Made by a program: the position numbers and the translations under genes | From: Accumulibacter sp032229525 | GTDB lineage: Bacteria > Pseudomonadota > Gammaproteobacteria > Burkholderiales > Rhodocyclaceae | Direction: 5' to 3' | DNA length: 38,000 nucleotides | Assembly: GCF_032229525.1 (NCBI RefSeq) | Contig: NZ_JAVTWB010000189.1 | Location: forward strand, 1 to 38,000 | Shown: positions 1 to 7,278 of the stretch, in pieces | How the letters are laid out: each line of letters begins with the position of its first letter | Numbering within the stretch: the first letter of the stretch is position 1 | Notes under the pieces: model-generated | What the model was told of the DNA's origin: nothing | Databases searched by the model: none | Seen by the model: only the letters and a program-made list of their open reading frames with translations

Positions 1-228
1 CCGCGCACCGTCGTCAAGGCCGGCGACGTGGTCAAGGTCAAGGTGCTCGAAGTGGACCTGCCGCGCCAGCGCATTGCGCTCAGCATGCGCCTCGCCGACG
101 ACCTGCCGGACACGCCGAAAGCCGGCGGCGCTCCCGCCCCCGCCTCGGCCAAGGCGCGGCAACGCCAGCAAAACCAGCCACAACCGAGTGGCGCCATGGC
201 CAGCGCGTTTGCGCGCCTGAAGCGCTGA
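1..228 (+). CDS. tex: Tex transcription accessory protein, C-terminal end (5' truncated by window)
   Basis: The frame is open from the first base and ends at a TGA. The visible 75 residues begin in the last strands of an S1 RNA-binding domain (VVKVKVLEVDLPRQRIALSM), followed by a low-complexity Ala/Pro/Gln tail and a final basic ARLKR. Tex/YqgF-type proteins end with a single S1 domain whose last strands read 'G..V.VKVLEVD..R.RI.LSM', which matches here. Tex is a cytoplasmic nucleic-acid-binding protein linked to transcription. The S1 domain and the position at a protein end are seen directly; assignment to Tex rather than another S1 protein rests on that signature only. The start and catalytic-core region lie outside the window. 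Confidence 0.8.
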   Translation, partial: PRTVVKAGDVVKVKVLEVDLPRQRIALSMRLADDLPDTPKAGGAPAPASAKARQRQQNQPQPSGAMASAFARLKR

Positions 229-320
229 AAGTGAAGCGCGAACGACAACAGCAGTGCCGGACAGCGATCGCAAGCGCTGTTCCCGAACGCAGCGGCAACA
301 CGGCCGGGACGTGATCCGAC

Positions 321-479
321 TTGGGCGCCAACGCCAAGCCAATCTTCACCGCCTTGACCGCGATTCTCTCCGGGTCCCGTGACCCGGTGCTGGCCGACGA
401 CGCGGATCCCAATTGCGACGATGCGGCCGAACTGCTTCTGTTGCTCGAACAACTCGCCACACACGAGGCGTCGAGCTGA
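321..479 (+). pseudogene. possible C-terminal remnant of an unidentified protein
   Basis: A short open frame of about 52 residues runs from just after an in-frame TGA (312-314) to a TGA at 477-479. It contains ILSGSRDPVLADD and, further on, DDAAELLLLLEQL, an amphipathic acidic pattern that reads like the C-terminus of a larger protein. There is no ATG and no ribosome binding site; the first possible start is a TTG at 321. I interpret it as a decayed gene end left between tex and the toxin-antitoxin pair. The parent family is not identified, and a chance frame in GC-rich DNA is possible. Confidence 0.3.
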
Positions 480-498
480 TCCAGCGGTCCAAGTCGCC

Positions 499-912
499 TC
501 ACTTACTCCAGGGATTGACGACTTCCAGCCCGAGATCGGCATCGTCGCGCACATTGCGAGTCACGAGGCGTAGACCATGCTGCGCCGCCGTTGCGCCGAT
601 CAGGCTGTCACCTGCCGGAATTGGGCGGCCTGCCTCGACCATCAAGCGCCCCCAGCAATCGGCGACATGGCTGTCGACCGGCAGAATGCGGCCGCTGAAG
701 AAGGTCGGTAGTTGGACCTCGAGCCAGTCCAAGAGGGCGGTCCGCCGCTCCGAGGCGGCGAGGGTCTGGACACCCTTGCGCCATTCGCCCAGCGTCAACA
801 CGCTCAGGAACAGGGTGGAAGCCGGACGCTGCTCACACCATTCCACAACGCCAACATTCGGTCTCTTGCGGCGCAACTCCGAGAGAACGTTGGTATCGAG
901 CAGCTAGCTCAT
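499..912 (-). pseudogene. VapC/FitB-type PIN-domain toxin with an amber codon at codon 3
   Basis: The frame encodes a PIN-domain ribonuclease toxin: LLDTNVLSEL at the N-terminus (first catalytic Asp), LTLGEWRKG in the middle (conserved Glu), then AGDSLIGATAAQHGL and LVTRNVRDD (further acidic residues), ending NPWSK. That is full family length, about 135 residues. The natural ATG (910-912) overlaps the antitoxin stop, as in many vapBC pairs, but the codons read ATG-AGC-TAG-CTG-CTC, a stop at 904-906. Relatives commonly begin MSYLLDTN, so TAC to TAG is the likely change. Without readthrough, translation must start at CTG (901-903), or at TTG (874-876), which loses the catalytic Asp. The toxin is therefore probably weakened or dead, unless the base is an assembly error. 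Confidence 0.75.
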
Positions 913-1160
913 AGCCTCAGCGTCCGCGCGACACTCCGTTTGCGCTCGAAGTCGAGCCCTTCAAGACCGTAGAGTGGCGACTGGCGCAGGAATTCGACGA
1001 GCGACTGTCCCTCGCCCGAAAGCCGCTCGAAGTTAGCTCGCGAAACGACAATCGCCACCGACTTGCCGTGCACCGTAATGTCTTGCGGTCCCTCGCTTTC
1101 GGCCAGCTTGACCAGCTCCGACAAACGAGCTCTCGCCTGATGTAGTTTCCACGCGCGCAT
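909..1160 (-). CDS. Phd/YefM-type antitoxin
   Basis: This 83-residue protein has the Phd/YefM antitoxin pattern: an N-terminal DNA-binding half (WKLHQARARLSELVKLAE, then ITVHGKSVAIVVSRANFERL) and a charged C-terminal tail (SLVEFLRQSPLYGLEGLDFE) of the kind that wraps the toxin. The ATG at 1158-1160 follows a clear GGAGGGG ribosome binding site. Its TGA overlaps the ATG of the downstream PIN toxin frame by two bases, so the two are translationally coupled. By family knowledge it neutralises the toxin and represses its own promoter, which would lie just upstream of 1160. It appears intact, although its partner carries an early stop. Confidence 0.8.
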   Translation of the reverse strand: MRAWKLHQARARLSELVKLAESEGPQDITVHGKSVAIVVSRANFERLSGEGQSLVEFLRQSPLYGLEGLDFERKRSVARTLRL

Positions 1161-1210
1161 GACGCCCCTCCGCTTCTCTGAGCAGACAGACCTTATTCCA
1201 GCTTGGCCGG

Positions 1211-1310
1211 GGAAACAAGCGAGGCCACGATCGCCGCCGCCCGGCAGAACCCCATCCTCTCAGGTTCTTGCGGAGGCGCTTATCGCGCGGGTCGTCGTGG
1301 AACGTGCGCT
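1211..1310 (-). pseudogene. decayed duplicate of the jetD 3' end
   Basis: Read on the minus strand, this segment matches the final roughly 100 bases of the adjacent jetD in the same codon register at first (DDxRDxRLRKxLR). A deletion of about 12 bases follows, then alignment of GAGAGGAT and the CGGCGATxGxGGC block, and finally a CGCTTGTxxC end. It is separated from the real jetD end by the palindromic repeat at 1310-1440. This implies either a tandem duplication of the Wadjet tail or the residue of an older, replaced copy. It is too short and frame-broken to encode anything. Confidence 0.65.
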
Positions 1311-1440
1311 CGTCATTGCGAGGAGGCGCAGCCGACGCGGCAATCCAGAGGTTTGGCTCTGCGCGTTGTCGGTGCGGGGGCAAAGCAATATGAGGGTGGC
1401 ACTGGATTGCCGCGTCGGCTTTGCCTCCTCGCAATGACGG
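1310..1440. repeat. palindromic dispersed repeat (MITE/REP-like), arms about 39 bp
   Basis: The left arm, 1311-1349, begins CGTCATTGCGAGGAGGC and ends GCGGCAATCCAGA. The right arm, about 1402-1440, is its reverse complement with only about two mismatches in the centre (GCGCAG against GCAAAG). The arms enclose about 52 bases. The GTCATTGCGAGGAGG...GCAATCC motif is familiar to me as a dispersed, non-coding inverted-repeat family in many bacterial genomes. No transposase is encoded, so any movement would need a helper in trans. It sits between the jetD stop and the jetD-end remnant and could act as a transcript-end stem-loop for the Wadjet operon. Confidence 0.8.
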
Positions 1441-1480
1441 TGTCGCGGTGTACGGGACTTGGACGCTCTCCCATGCGCGC

Positions 1481-2832
1481 TCACGGCAGCGCGACAAGCG
1501 CCGCAATCGCCGCTTCCACCCAGCCGAAGCCAATCCTCTCCTGCTCCAGCCGCAGCTTCTTGCGCAGCCGATTGTCGCGCAGGTCGTCGTACAGCGCGCA
1601 CTCTTCCGGAATCAAGCGCGGCAAGTCGCGCAGCGTCTGCTTGTCTTCCTCACCCCACAGGGTCTCGAAAGCCAGCAGCGTCGCGCGATCCATCAGGAAG
1701 GAATCGACGTGGTCGAAGTGCGCACGTAGCTGGTCGAGGATGGCGAAGCCGTGCGTNNNNNNNNNNNNNNNNNNNNNNNNNNNNNNNNNNNNNNNNNNNN
1801 NNNNNNNNNNNNNNNNNNNNNNNNNNNNNNNNNNNNNNNNNNNNNNNNNNNNNNNNAATCGACGTGGTCGAAGTGCGCACGTAGCTGGTCGAGGATGGCG
1901 AAGCCGTGCGTGTCGATGTCGCCCCAGTAATGGATGCGGCAGCGCGACAGCCATTGCGCCTGCGCCAGCATCTCGAAGCCGTAGCCGGCGCCGAAGACGA
2001 TCAGGCTGTCGCGAACGGCCGGGAAGGCCAGAAAGTTGATCTCGTTCTCGGTGATGAAGACGCGTGCAACGGCGGGTTCGAGGCGGGCGAAGCTCTCGGC
2101 GTCGAGCGTGATGTCGTCGCCGAAGTCGCCCGGCAGGCGCGAGTGCGCCGGGTCGAGAATCCGCAAACGGATGCGTACCGGTTTGTCGCGGAAACCGTAA
2201 CGCCGGGCAAAACCGCTGACGCCCACTGCCGACGCGTCGACGGCCGCTGGCGGCAGAACGAGATCGAGCCACTCGCCGAGAACGCCGCGATGCGCTTCGA
2301 TGAACTTGCTGTGCACGCCAGCAATGTCCACCTGCCGCAGATAGACGCCGGCCGTCGGCGCTGGCTGCGAACGTGCCGCTACCCAGCCGACGATCGCCAG
2401 CAGGCGGCTCCATTCGTTGGCCAGTTCGAGCGCGCGCAACGGCCGCTTGGCAAGCCAGGCCAGCAGCTGCGGCTGGCGCTGCCGCGTTACCTCGAGCAGT
2501 GCATCGAAGCGCGCGAGCTCGCGGCGCTTGCCGATCAGCGCCAGCGCGTCGTCGACGCTGTCGATCCACGCCTCGTTGGGAATGGCATTGGCGCCGAAAA
2601 CGCGATGGCGGAATTCGCGCATCTCGATCCGGCAGTGCGGCATGGCGCGCAGCTCGGCGACCCAGGCGCGCACCGCGTCGAAGCGCTCGGCGATTTCCGC
2701 CGAGCTCGGTCCCTTGAGGACCAGCCGGCGCGGAAACGGCGACTCGCCGATGACCCGACTGGCGAGCACTTCGCCGCGGTCCCACAGTTTCTGCACCTGC
2801 CCCCGCAGCTCGGCGGGCCGCGTCCAGCTCAC
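1481..2832 (-). CDS. jetD: Wadjet protein JetD, Toprim-type nuclease subunit (interrupted by an assembly gap)
   Basis: JetD is the nuclease of the Wadjet condensin system that cleaves small circular DNA. The N-terminus (WTRPAELRGQVQKLWDRGEV) fits DUF3322 and the C-terminal half fits DUF2220/Toprim. Acidic residues are visible at about 262-264 (FITENEINFL) and in WGDIDTHG (Asp305, Asp307). The frame is broken by 100 N (1757-1856). However, the 55 bases before the gap (1702-1756) are repeated exactly after it (1857-1911). Deleting the N run and one copy gives a continuous 398-residue protein, normal for the family. The GTG start (2832) overlaps the jetC stop by four bases. The protein is therefore probably intact and last in the operon. 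Confidence 0.9.
1757..1856. other. assembly gap (100 N) flanked by an exact 55-bp overlap
   Basis: One hundred N, a conventional scaffold spacer, separate two identical 55-base blocks, 1702-1756 and 1857-1911. The natural reading is that two contigs ending in the same k-mer-length overlap were scaffolded rather than merged. No biological sequence needs to be missing. Confidence 0.9.
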
Positions 2833-5800
2833 CCGGCCGCCCTCGCCTTCTCGGCGCGGTATTCCTCGATCGACAGGTTGCGCAGTTTCGAGCTGCGGCC
2901 TTCTTCGTTATGCACGAAGCCAACGCTGGCGACGAAGGGCTCGATGATGTGGATTTTCTGCAGCGGCGTGACGATCAGCAGTTGCAGGTTGAGCTGCGCG
3001 AACAGGCGCAGGCCGTATTGCGCCGACTCGTCCGAGCCGCGCCCGAAAGCCTCGTCGATGACCACGAAGCGAAACGAGCGCGAGCGTACGGCGCCCCACT
3101 CGAGGCCGAACTGGTAGGCCAGGCTGGCTGCCAGGATGGTGTAGGCGAGCTTTTCTTTCTGGCCGCCCGACTTGCCGCCGGAGTCGGAGTAGTGCTCGTG
3201 CTCGCTATCGTCCTCGCGCCAGCGCTCGCTGGCGGCAAAGACGAACCAGCTGCGGACGTCGGTGACCTTGGTCGTCCACCGGCGATCGTGCTCGGAGAGG
3301 CCCTCGCGGCCGCGCAGGCGTTCGATGATGTGCCTGACCTGCAGGAACTTGGCTTCCGAATACTGGGCGTCGTCCGAGCCGGTGATGCTGCCTTCGCTAC
3401 AGGCGCGCAGCTCGCCCTGAAAATCACGGATGTCGGCGTCGGGCGTTGCCTGTGCTTCGAGCGTGATATAGCGGCCGGCGTTGTAGTCGATCTGCGTCAG
3501 CGAGGCGTTGATGTGCGCGATGCGATCCTTGATCGTTTCGCGCCACATCGCCAGTTGCGCGCTGAAGTTGGCCACCTCGTTGATCGCGTTCTCGTTGAGG
3601 AGCTTCTTGAAGCGCAATTCGAAGCGCGGCAGATCGTCGGCCTGTAACTTGTCGAGCATCGTCCGGTATTCACCAACGGCGTCGATGGCGACATCGACTT
3701 CCTGCGTGTCGAGCGGAAAAGCGCTGCGGTAGGAGCCCATGGCGTCAATGATCTTGTCGCGCAGCCGCTTCAGCGTGCCGTCCTCCTTGTCGATACGGCT
3801 CTGCAGCCAGTTGCGCATGTCGTGCTCGCGGTTTTCGCAGGATTCGACGCTCAGCTGGTGCTCGCCGAGTGCTTCGCTGCGTATCGCGTCGAGGCGCTCG
3901 AAGTAGGTAGCTGGCGGCGGCTGCGCCGCCTTATCGGCGAGCAGCAGCAGGGTGTCGCTGCGCAAGGCCTCGGCGGCTTCGCGCTTGGCCTGCGTCGCGC
4001 CCAGCTCGCGTGTCCTGGCGGCGAGCGCGGCGTCGGTTTCGGCGAGCTCAGCCTGCAGCCGTTTGAGACGTGCGCTCAGGTTCTGCAAGACGTCCGACGT
4101 CGTTTCCAGCAGCCGCTTCTCGTCCTGCAGCCGCGCCACCTCGGTCGCCGACGATTGCCAGTCGAGCTCGCTGAAGTCGCCGTACTCGCCGAGCTTCGAC
4201 AGCGCGCTCAGGCGCTCCTTGAGCGCGTTCTGTTCGCTCATGATCTTGCCGATGCGGCTGCCCAGCTCGCCGAGCCGTGCTTCGAGTTGCCGGGCGTTGG
4301 CTTCGAGGGCGCTGATCTTGGCGGCATTGCTCCAGCCGAGCACGTAGCGACTACGGTCGTCAAGGCGGTGGCGATCATCTTTCTCGTGGCGCTCGCCGAG
4401 TGCCTTGACCTGGCCCGCGCGGGTGATCGCTTTCGTCTCGCGGCGAAACTGCTCGTGCGTGGCGCAACAGGCGACGTCAAAACGATGCGTCAGCTCGCGC
4501 TCGAGCCAGTCGTAGTATGGCGAGTCGGTCTTCACCGCCAGTTTGCGCACCAGCGAGTCGCGATGCAGGCTGGGCACATCACCGGGCGAAGTCTTGCTCT
4601 TGCGGACGCGGAAATAGACCAGCCGCCCGCGCAGATGCGTGCCATCGACCCATTCAGCGACGGGCGTGTAATCCGCGTCGGGGACCAGCAGCGACAGGGC
4701 GAAATTGTGCAGCAGGCGTTCGCCGGCGCCCTCCCAGTCGCGCTCGTCGTCGCGGACCTGCAGCAGTTCGCCGGCAAAAGGCATCGCTTCTTCGGTGAGG
4801 CCAAGCGCCTGGCACAGCGCGCTGCGCATCGCCACCTGCGCGGCCGGGACGTTGCTGCGCCGGGCCTTGAGGCTGTTGATCTCGGCCGCCAGCTCGTCGT
4901 GCTCAAGCTTGCCCTGGCGCAGGCTGACGCCGAGCTCGGTGAGGTCGTTCTGCAAGCTCGTGTCGCGCTCACGCGCGGCTTCAGCCAGCGCCGCGAAGCG
5001 TTGGCCTTGATCGAGGAAAGCCGCTTCGTCAAGCGCCGCCTGCTCACCCACTGCGGCAAGCAGCTGGCCATGGCGTTGCGCCTTGCGCGCCCGCGCCTGA
5101 CGCTCGATTTCGAGCCGATGAATCTCGGCGGCCAGGCGCTCGAGCCGATCACCGCCGTTCTCGGCGATGCTGCGCTTGAGCTCGCTCTCTTCGCCGCGCT
5201 GCGCCAGGCGCTGCTCGTCGATGCGCTGGAGCTGCGCGTCGTGCCGCCGCCAGTCTTCGGCAAGACCGGCGAGTCGCTTGTCGAGCAGTGCGAGCTTGAG
5301 GGTAGCGAAGTAGGCTTTGAGCGCCTCGCGACAGGCACGCATCTCTTCGATCTGCGCCGCCAGCACGGCATGGCGCTCGCCGTCGGCGACCAGCGGCGAA
5401 AGCAGCGCCACCTGTCGCTTGGCCTTGAGAACCGCTTCGTGGGCGCGATTGAGATCGTCGAAATGGCCAATCAGTGCCGTGATTCGCGGCCCGACGTCGA
5501 AGGGCTCGAGCATGTGGCTGCGCACGAAGTCGGTCAGGTTGCCGACCGATTTCATCGACACCGTCTGATGGAAAAGGTCCAGCGCCTGCTCGTTGTCGAT
5601 CCCGAAGCGTCGCCGGAACCAGGCGCCGTAAGGTGGAAAGCTGTCAAAAACCTCGGCCAGCGGCCGCCGCAGCCGCTTGCGCAGCGCGGCAATGTCCGAG
5701 CCGAAGTTGGCGAAATCACCAGCGATCGACAGGTCGCGTTCGGCGGCAACGAAGAAACGCGCCGGCTGCCCCTGCGCGTCCTTGATCCAGAACACCTGCG

Positions 5801-6212
5801 CCAGCGTCACCGTCTGGTCGTAGCCGGCGTTGTAAAAAACACCGAGGATCACCGAGTAGTTGTTGTGGTCGCGCAGCGCCACCGGCCGCGCCGTGCCGCT
5901 GACCTCGTTGCGTTCGGACTTGTAGTGGCCGAGGACGTACGAACGCAGCGTCCGCTCGCGGCTATCGGCACCCGCCGCCTTGTTGTAGGCGATGCGCTGC
6001 GCCGGCACCAGCAACGTCGTCACCGCATCGACCAGCGTCGACTTGCCCGAACCGATGTCGCCGGTCAGCAGCGAGTTCTGGCCGCCCGGGTTGAGCGTCC
6101 ACACGCGAGCGTCAAAGGTGCCCCAGTTGAAGACTTCCAGGCGCTGCAGGCGAAAACCCGACAGCGTGTCGTCGGCAACGAAATCGAGCCCGAGACTCTG
6201 CGGCTCATTCAT
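2829..6212 (-). CDS. jetC: Wadjet protein JetC, SMC-like condensin ATPase
   Basis: This 1127-residue SMC/MukB-like ATPase is the motor of the Wadjet complex, extruding plasmid DNA loops before cleavage. A Walker A motif sits at residues 51-59 (GDIGSGKST) in the N-terminal head. Long heptad-rich coiled-coil stretches follow, with a central hinge-like region. The ABC signature (SGGKSGGQKEK, about 1011-1021) and Walker B VVIDEAF (Asp1053, Glu1054) are near the C-terminus, so both half-heads are complete. The ATG at 6212 was chosen because it overlaps the end of jetB by eight bases and starts just before the conserved head. An upstream extension would run into the jetB frame. The stop overlaps the jetD start, consistent with one transcript. 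Confidence 0.95.
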   Translation of the reverse strand: MNEPQSLGLDFVADDTLSGFRLQRLEVFNWGTFDARVWTLNPGGQNSLLTGDIGSGKSTLVDAVTTLLVPAQRIAYNKAAGADSRERTLRSYVLGHYKSERNEVSGTARPVALRDHNNYSVILGVFYNAGYDQTVTLAQVFWIKDAQGQPARFFVAAERDLSIAGDFANFGSDIAALRKRLRRPLAEVFDSFPPYGAWFRRRFGIDNEQALDLFHQTVSMKSVGNLTDFVRSHMLEPFDVGPRITALIGHFDDLNRAHEAVLKAKRQVALLSPLVADGERHAVLAAQIEEMRACREALKAYFATLKLALLDKRLAGLAEDWRRHDAQLQRIDEQRLAQRGEESELKRSIAENGGDRLERLAAEIHRLEIERQARARKAQRHGQLLAAVGEQAALDEAAFLDQGQRFAALAEAARERDTSLQNDLTELGVSLRQGKLEHDELAAEINSLKARRSNVPAAQVAMRSALCQALGLTEEAMPFAGELLQVRDDERDWEGAGERLLHNFALSLLVPDADYTPVAEWVDGTHLRGRLVYFRVRKSKTSPGDVPSLHRDSLVRKLAVKTDSPYYDWLERELTHRFDVACCATHEQFRRETKAITRAGQVKALGERHEKDDRHRLDDRSRYVLGWSNAAKISALEANARQLEARLGELGSRIGKIMSEQNALKERLSALSKLGEYGDFSELDWQSSATEVARLQDEKRLLETTSDVLQNLSARLKRLQAELAETDAALAARTRELGATQAKREAAEALRSDTLLLLADKAAQPPPATYFERLDAIRSEALGEHQLSVESCENREHDMRNWLQSRIDKEDGTLKRLRDKIIDAMGSYRSAFPLDTQEVDVAIDAVGEYRTMLDKLQADDLPRFELRFKKLLNENAINEVANFSAQLAMWRETIKDRIAHINASLTQIDYNAGRYITLEAQATPDADIRDFQGELRACSEGSITGSDDAQYSEAKFLQVRHIIERLRGREGLSEHDRRWTTKVTDVRSWFVFAASERWREDDSEHEHYSDSGGKSGGQKEKLAYTILAASLAYQFGLEWGAVRSRSFRFVVIDEAFGRGSDESAQYGLRLFAQLNLQLLIVTPLQKIHIIEPFVASVGFVHNEEGRSSKLRNLSIEEYRAEKARAAG

Positions 6213-6975
6213 CGGCTGCGTCCCGCGGCTTGCTGCCCTCTGCCGTCGCTGGCCGCGCTTTCCCGACGTTGCCGCTACCATTGCCGGCGGCGCTGCTCTC
6301 GCCGGCCAACAAGGAGCGGTAGGCGCCCAGGCGCTGGTCGAATTCGGCCAGCCACTGCGCGTCGACAAAGGACTTGAGAATTCGTCGCACCTCGAAGGTC
6401 GCCGTCTGGCCCGCCTGCACTTTCAGGCGGCGCACGAAGCCAAGTTCGACGACCTTGCCGAGGTAGAAGTCGATCTGGTCGATCAAGCGCGCCTCGTTAC
6501 TGCCTTCGCGGAGAAAGACGCGCAGCAGCTCGACGACCTCGTCGCGCGACAGCACCAGCCGCGTATCGCCACCGCCGGCGTCGAACTCGGCCAACTTCTT
6601 GCGTAGCAGCGCCAGCAGCAGGCTGACCGGAAACGACAACGGACGCCGCGCGACCAAGCGCGGCAGCCGGGGGGCTTCGCCATCCTCGGGCTGCGGACGC
6701 GAGCGCAGGAAGGCATGGCCCTCGGCCTCGTCGAGCACCAGTTCGAGGTCAAGCACGGCGACGTAGTCACGCACCCGCGCCTGCAGATTGAGCAGCGTAT
6801 TCCACAGCGCCGCGTCGCCCTCCTGATAGACCACGCCCTTGAGCAGGGGAATGACCAGTGCCGAGAGTTCGGCGTTGGCCGGCGCCGCTGCCGTCGACAC
6901 CGCAAGCTCAAGTTGTGCTTCCAGTTCTTGTGCTGCCACTATCCCCACCCCACGAACTTCACTGGCGACGGCCAT
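6205..6975 (-). CDS. jetB: Wadjet protein JetB, DUF4194 MukE-like subunit
   Basis: This 256-residue protein is placed where type I Wadjet encodes JetB. It has the DUF4194 pattern: VIPLLKGVVYQEGDAALWNTL at the start, then LDLVLDEAEGHAFL-like beta hairpins (LDLELVLDEAEGHAFLRS), PLSFPVSLLLALLRKKLAEFD, and a winged-helix region (LIDQIDFYLGKVVELGFVRR). This is the MukE-like partner that binds the kleisin JetA and the JetC heads. The tail after about residue 215 is low-complexity Ala/Gly/Ser/Lys and probably disordered. It overlaps the jetC start. The ATG at 6975 lacks a strong ribosome binding site and lies 21 bases after the small ribbon-helix-helix gene, so coupling to that gene is plausible. 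Confidence 0.92.
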   Translation of the reverse strand: MAVASEVRGVGIVAAQELEAQLELAVSTAAAPANAELSALVIPLLKGVVYQEGDAALWNTLLNLQARVRDYVAVLDLELVLDEAEGHAFLRSRPQPEDGEAPRLPRLVARRPLSFPVSLLLALLRKKLAEFDAGGGDTRLVLSRDEVVELLRVFLREGSNEARLIDQIDFYLGKVVELGFVRRLKVQAGQTATFEVRRILKSFVDAQWLAEFDQRLGAYRSLLAGESSAAGNGSGNVGKARPATAEGSKPRDAADE

Positions 6976-6996
6976 GCCGGGTTCGCTCGCTCTGAG

Positions 6997-7200
6997 CTAT
7001 TTGACTGCCTCGATGATCGCGATCTCGCGCTTCAGCAACGCATTGACCAACTCGGACAACTCGACCCCCTTGGCGTCGGCCTTGGCGACCAGATAGCGCT
7101 CGACCTGCGCATCGAGATAGACCGGCAAGCCGACGACCACCTCGGCAGCATAGAACTTGCCACGCGTGCCCGTACTGAAATCGTAGTGATCTTTCATCAT
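6997..7200 (-). CDS. small ribbon-helix-helix (CopG-like) protein inside the Wadjet operon
   Basis: This 67-residue protein begins MMKDHYDFSTGTRGKFYAAE and continues with a beta strand plus two helices (VVVGLPVYLDAQVERYLVAK, then GVELSELVNALLKREIAIIE), the layout of ribbon-helix-helix DNA-binding proteins. The 'YDFSxGxRGKFY' opening is typical of small CopG-like antitoxins and repressors. The start is either of two adjacent ATGs (7200, 7197) behind a G-rich GGGGGTGG ribosome binding site. It lies between jetA (stop 7279) and jetB (start 6975), in the same direction. No toxin-like gene is next to it. It is not one of the four standard Wadjet genes. An operon autoregulator is one possibility; an antitoxin that has lost its partner is another. 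Confidence 0.8.
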   Translation of the reverse strand: MMKDHYDFSTGTRGKFYAAEVVVGLPVYLDAQVERYLVAKADAKGVELSELVNALLKREIAIIEAVK

Positions 7201-7278
7201 GCCACCCCCGCTGGAGCCGCCATGGCACGGCTCAGGATACCACGGTGCCACGGCGCCTAGCCGGCCCGTCAGCATCGC

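Larger units (their letters stand above)
1161..1480. other. non-coding stretch: jetD-end remnant plus palindromic repeat
   Basis: No intact gene lies here. Positions 1211-1310 (minus strand) are a decayed copy of the last codons of jetD: they translate as HDDPRDKRLRKNLR, against YDDLRDNRLRKKLR in the real gene, then lose frame through small deletions while still aligning at nucleotide level. 1310-1440 is a near-perfect palindromic dispersed repeat. 1441-1480 is the short spacer before the jetD stop. The antitoxin promoter should lie immediately above 1160. Confidence 0.7.

Noticed and set aside
261..282. Inverted repeat ACAGCG/CGCTGT after tex as a terminator
   Set aside because: It has only a 6-bp perfect stem and no U-tract; too weak to call.
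1481..2832. jetD as a frameshifted pseudogene
   Set aside because: The break is caused only by the N run and the duplicated 55 bases; merging the copies restores the frame exactly.
3822..6377. A very long plus-strand open frame opposite jetC
   Set aside because: It is the GC-rich antisense shadow of a gene with complete Walker A, signature and Walker B motifs; the plus-strand translation has no recognisable domain.
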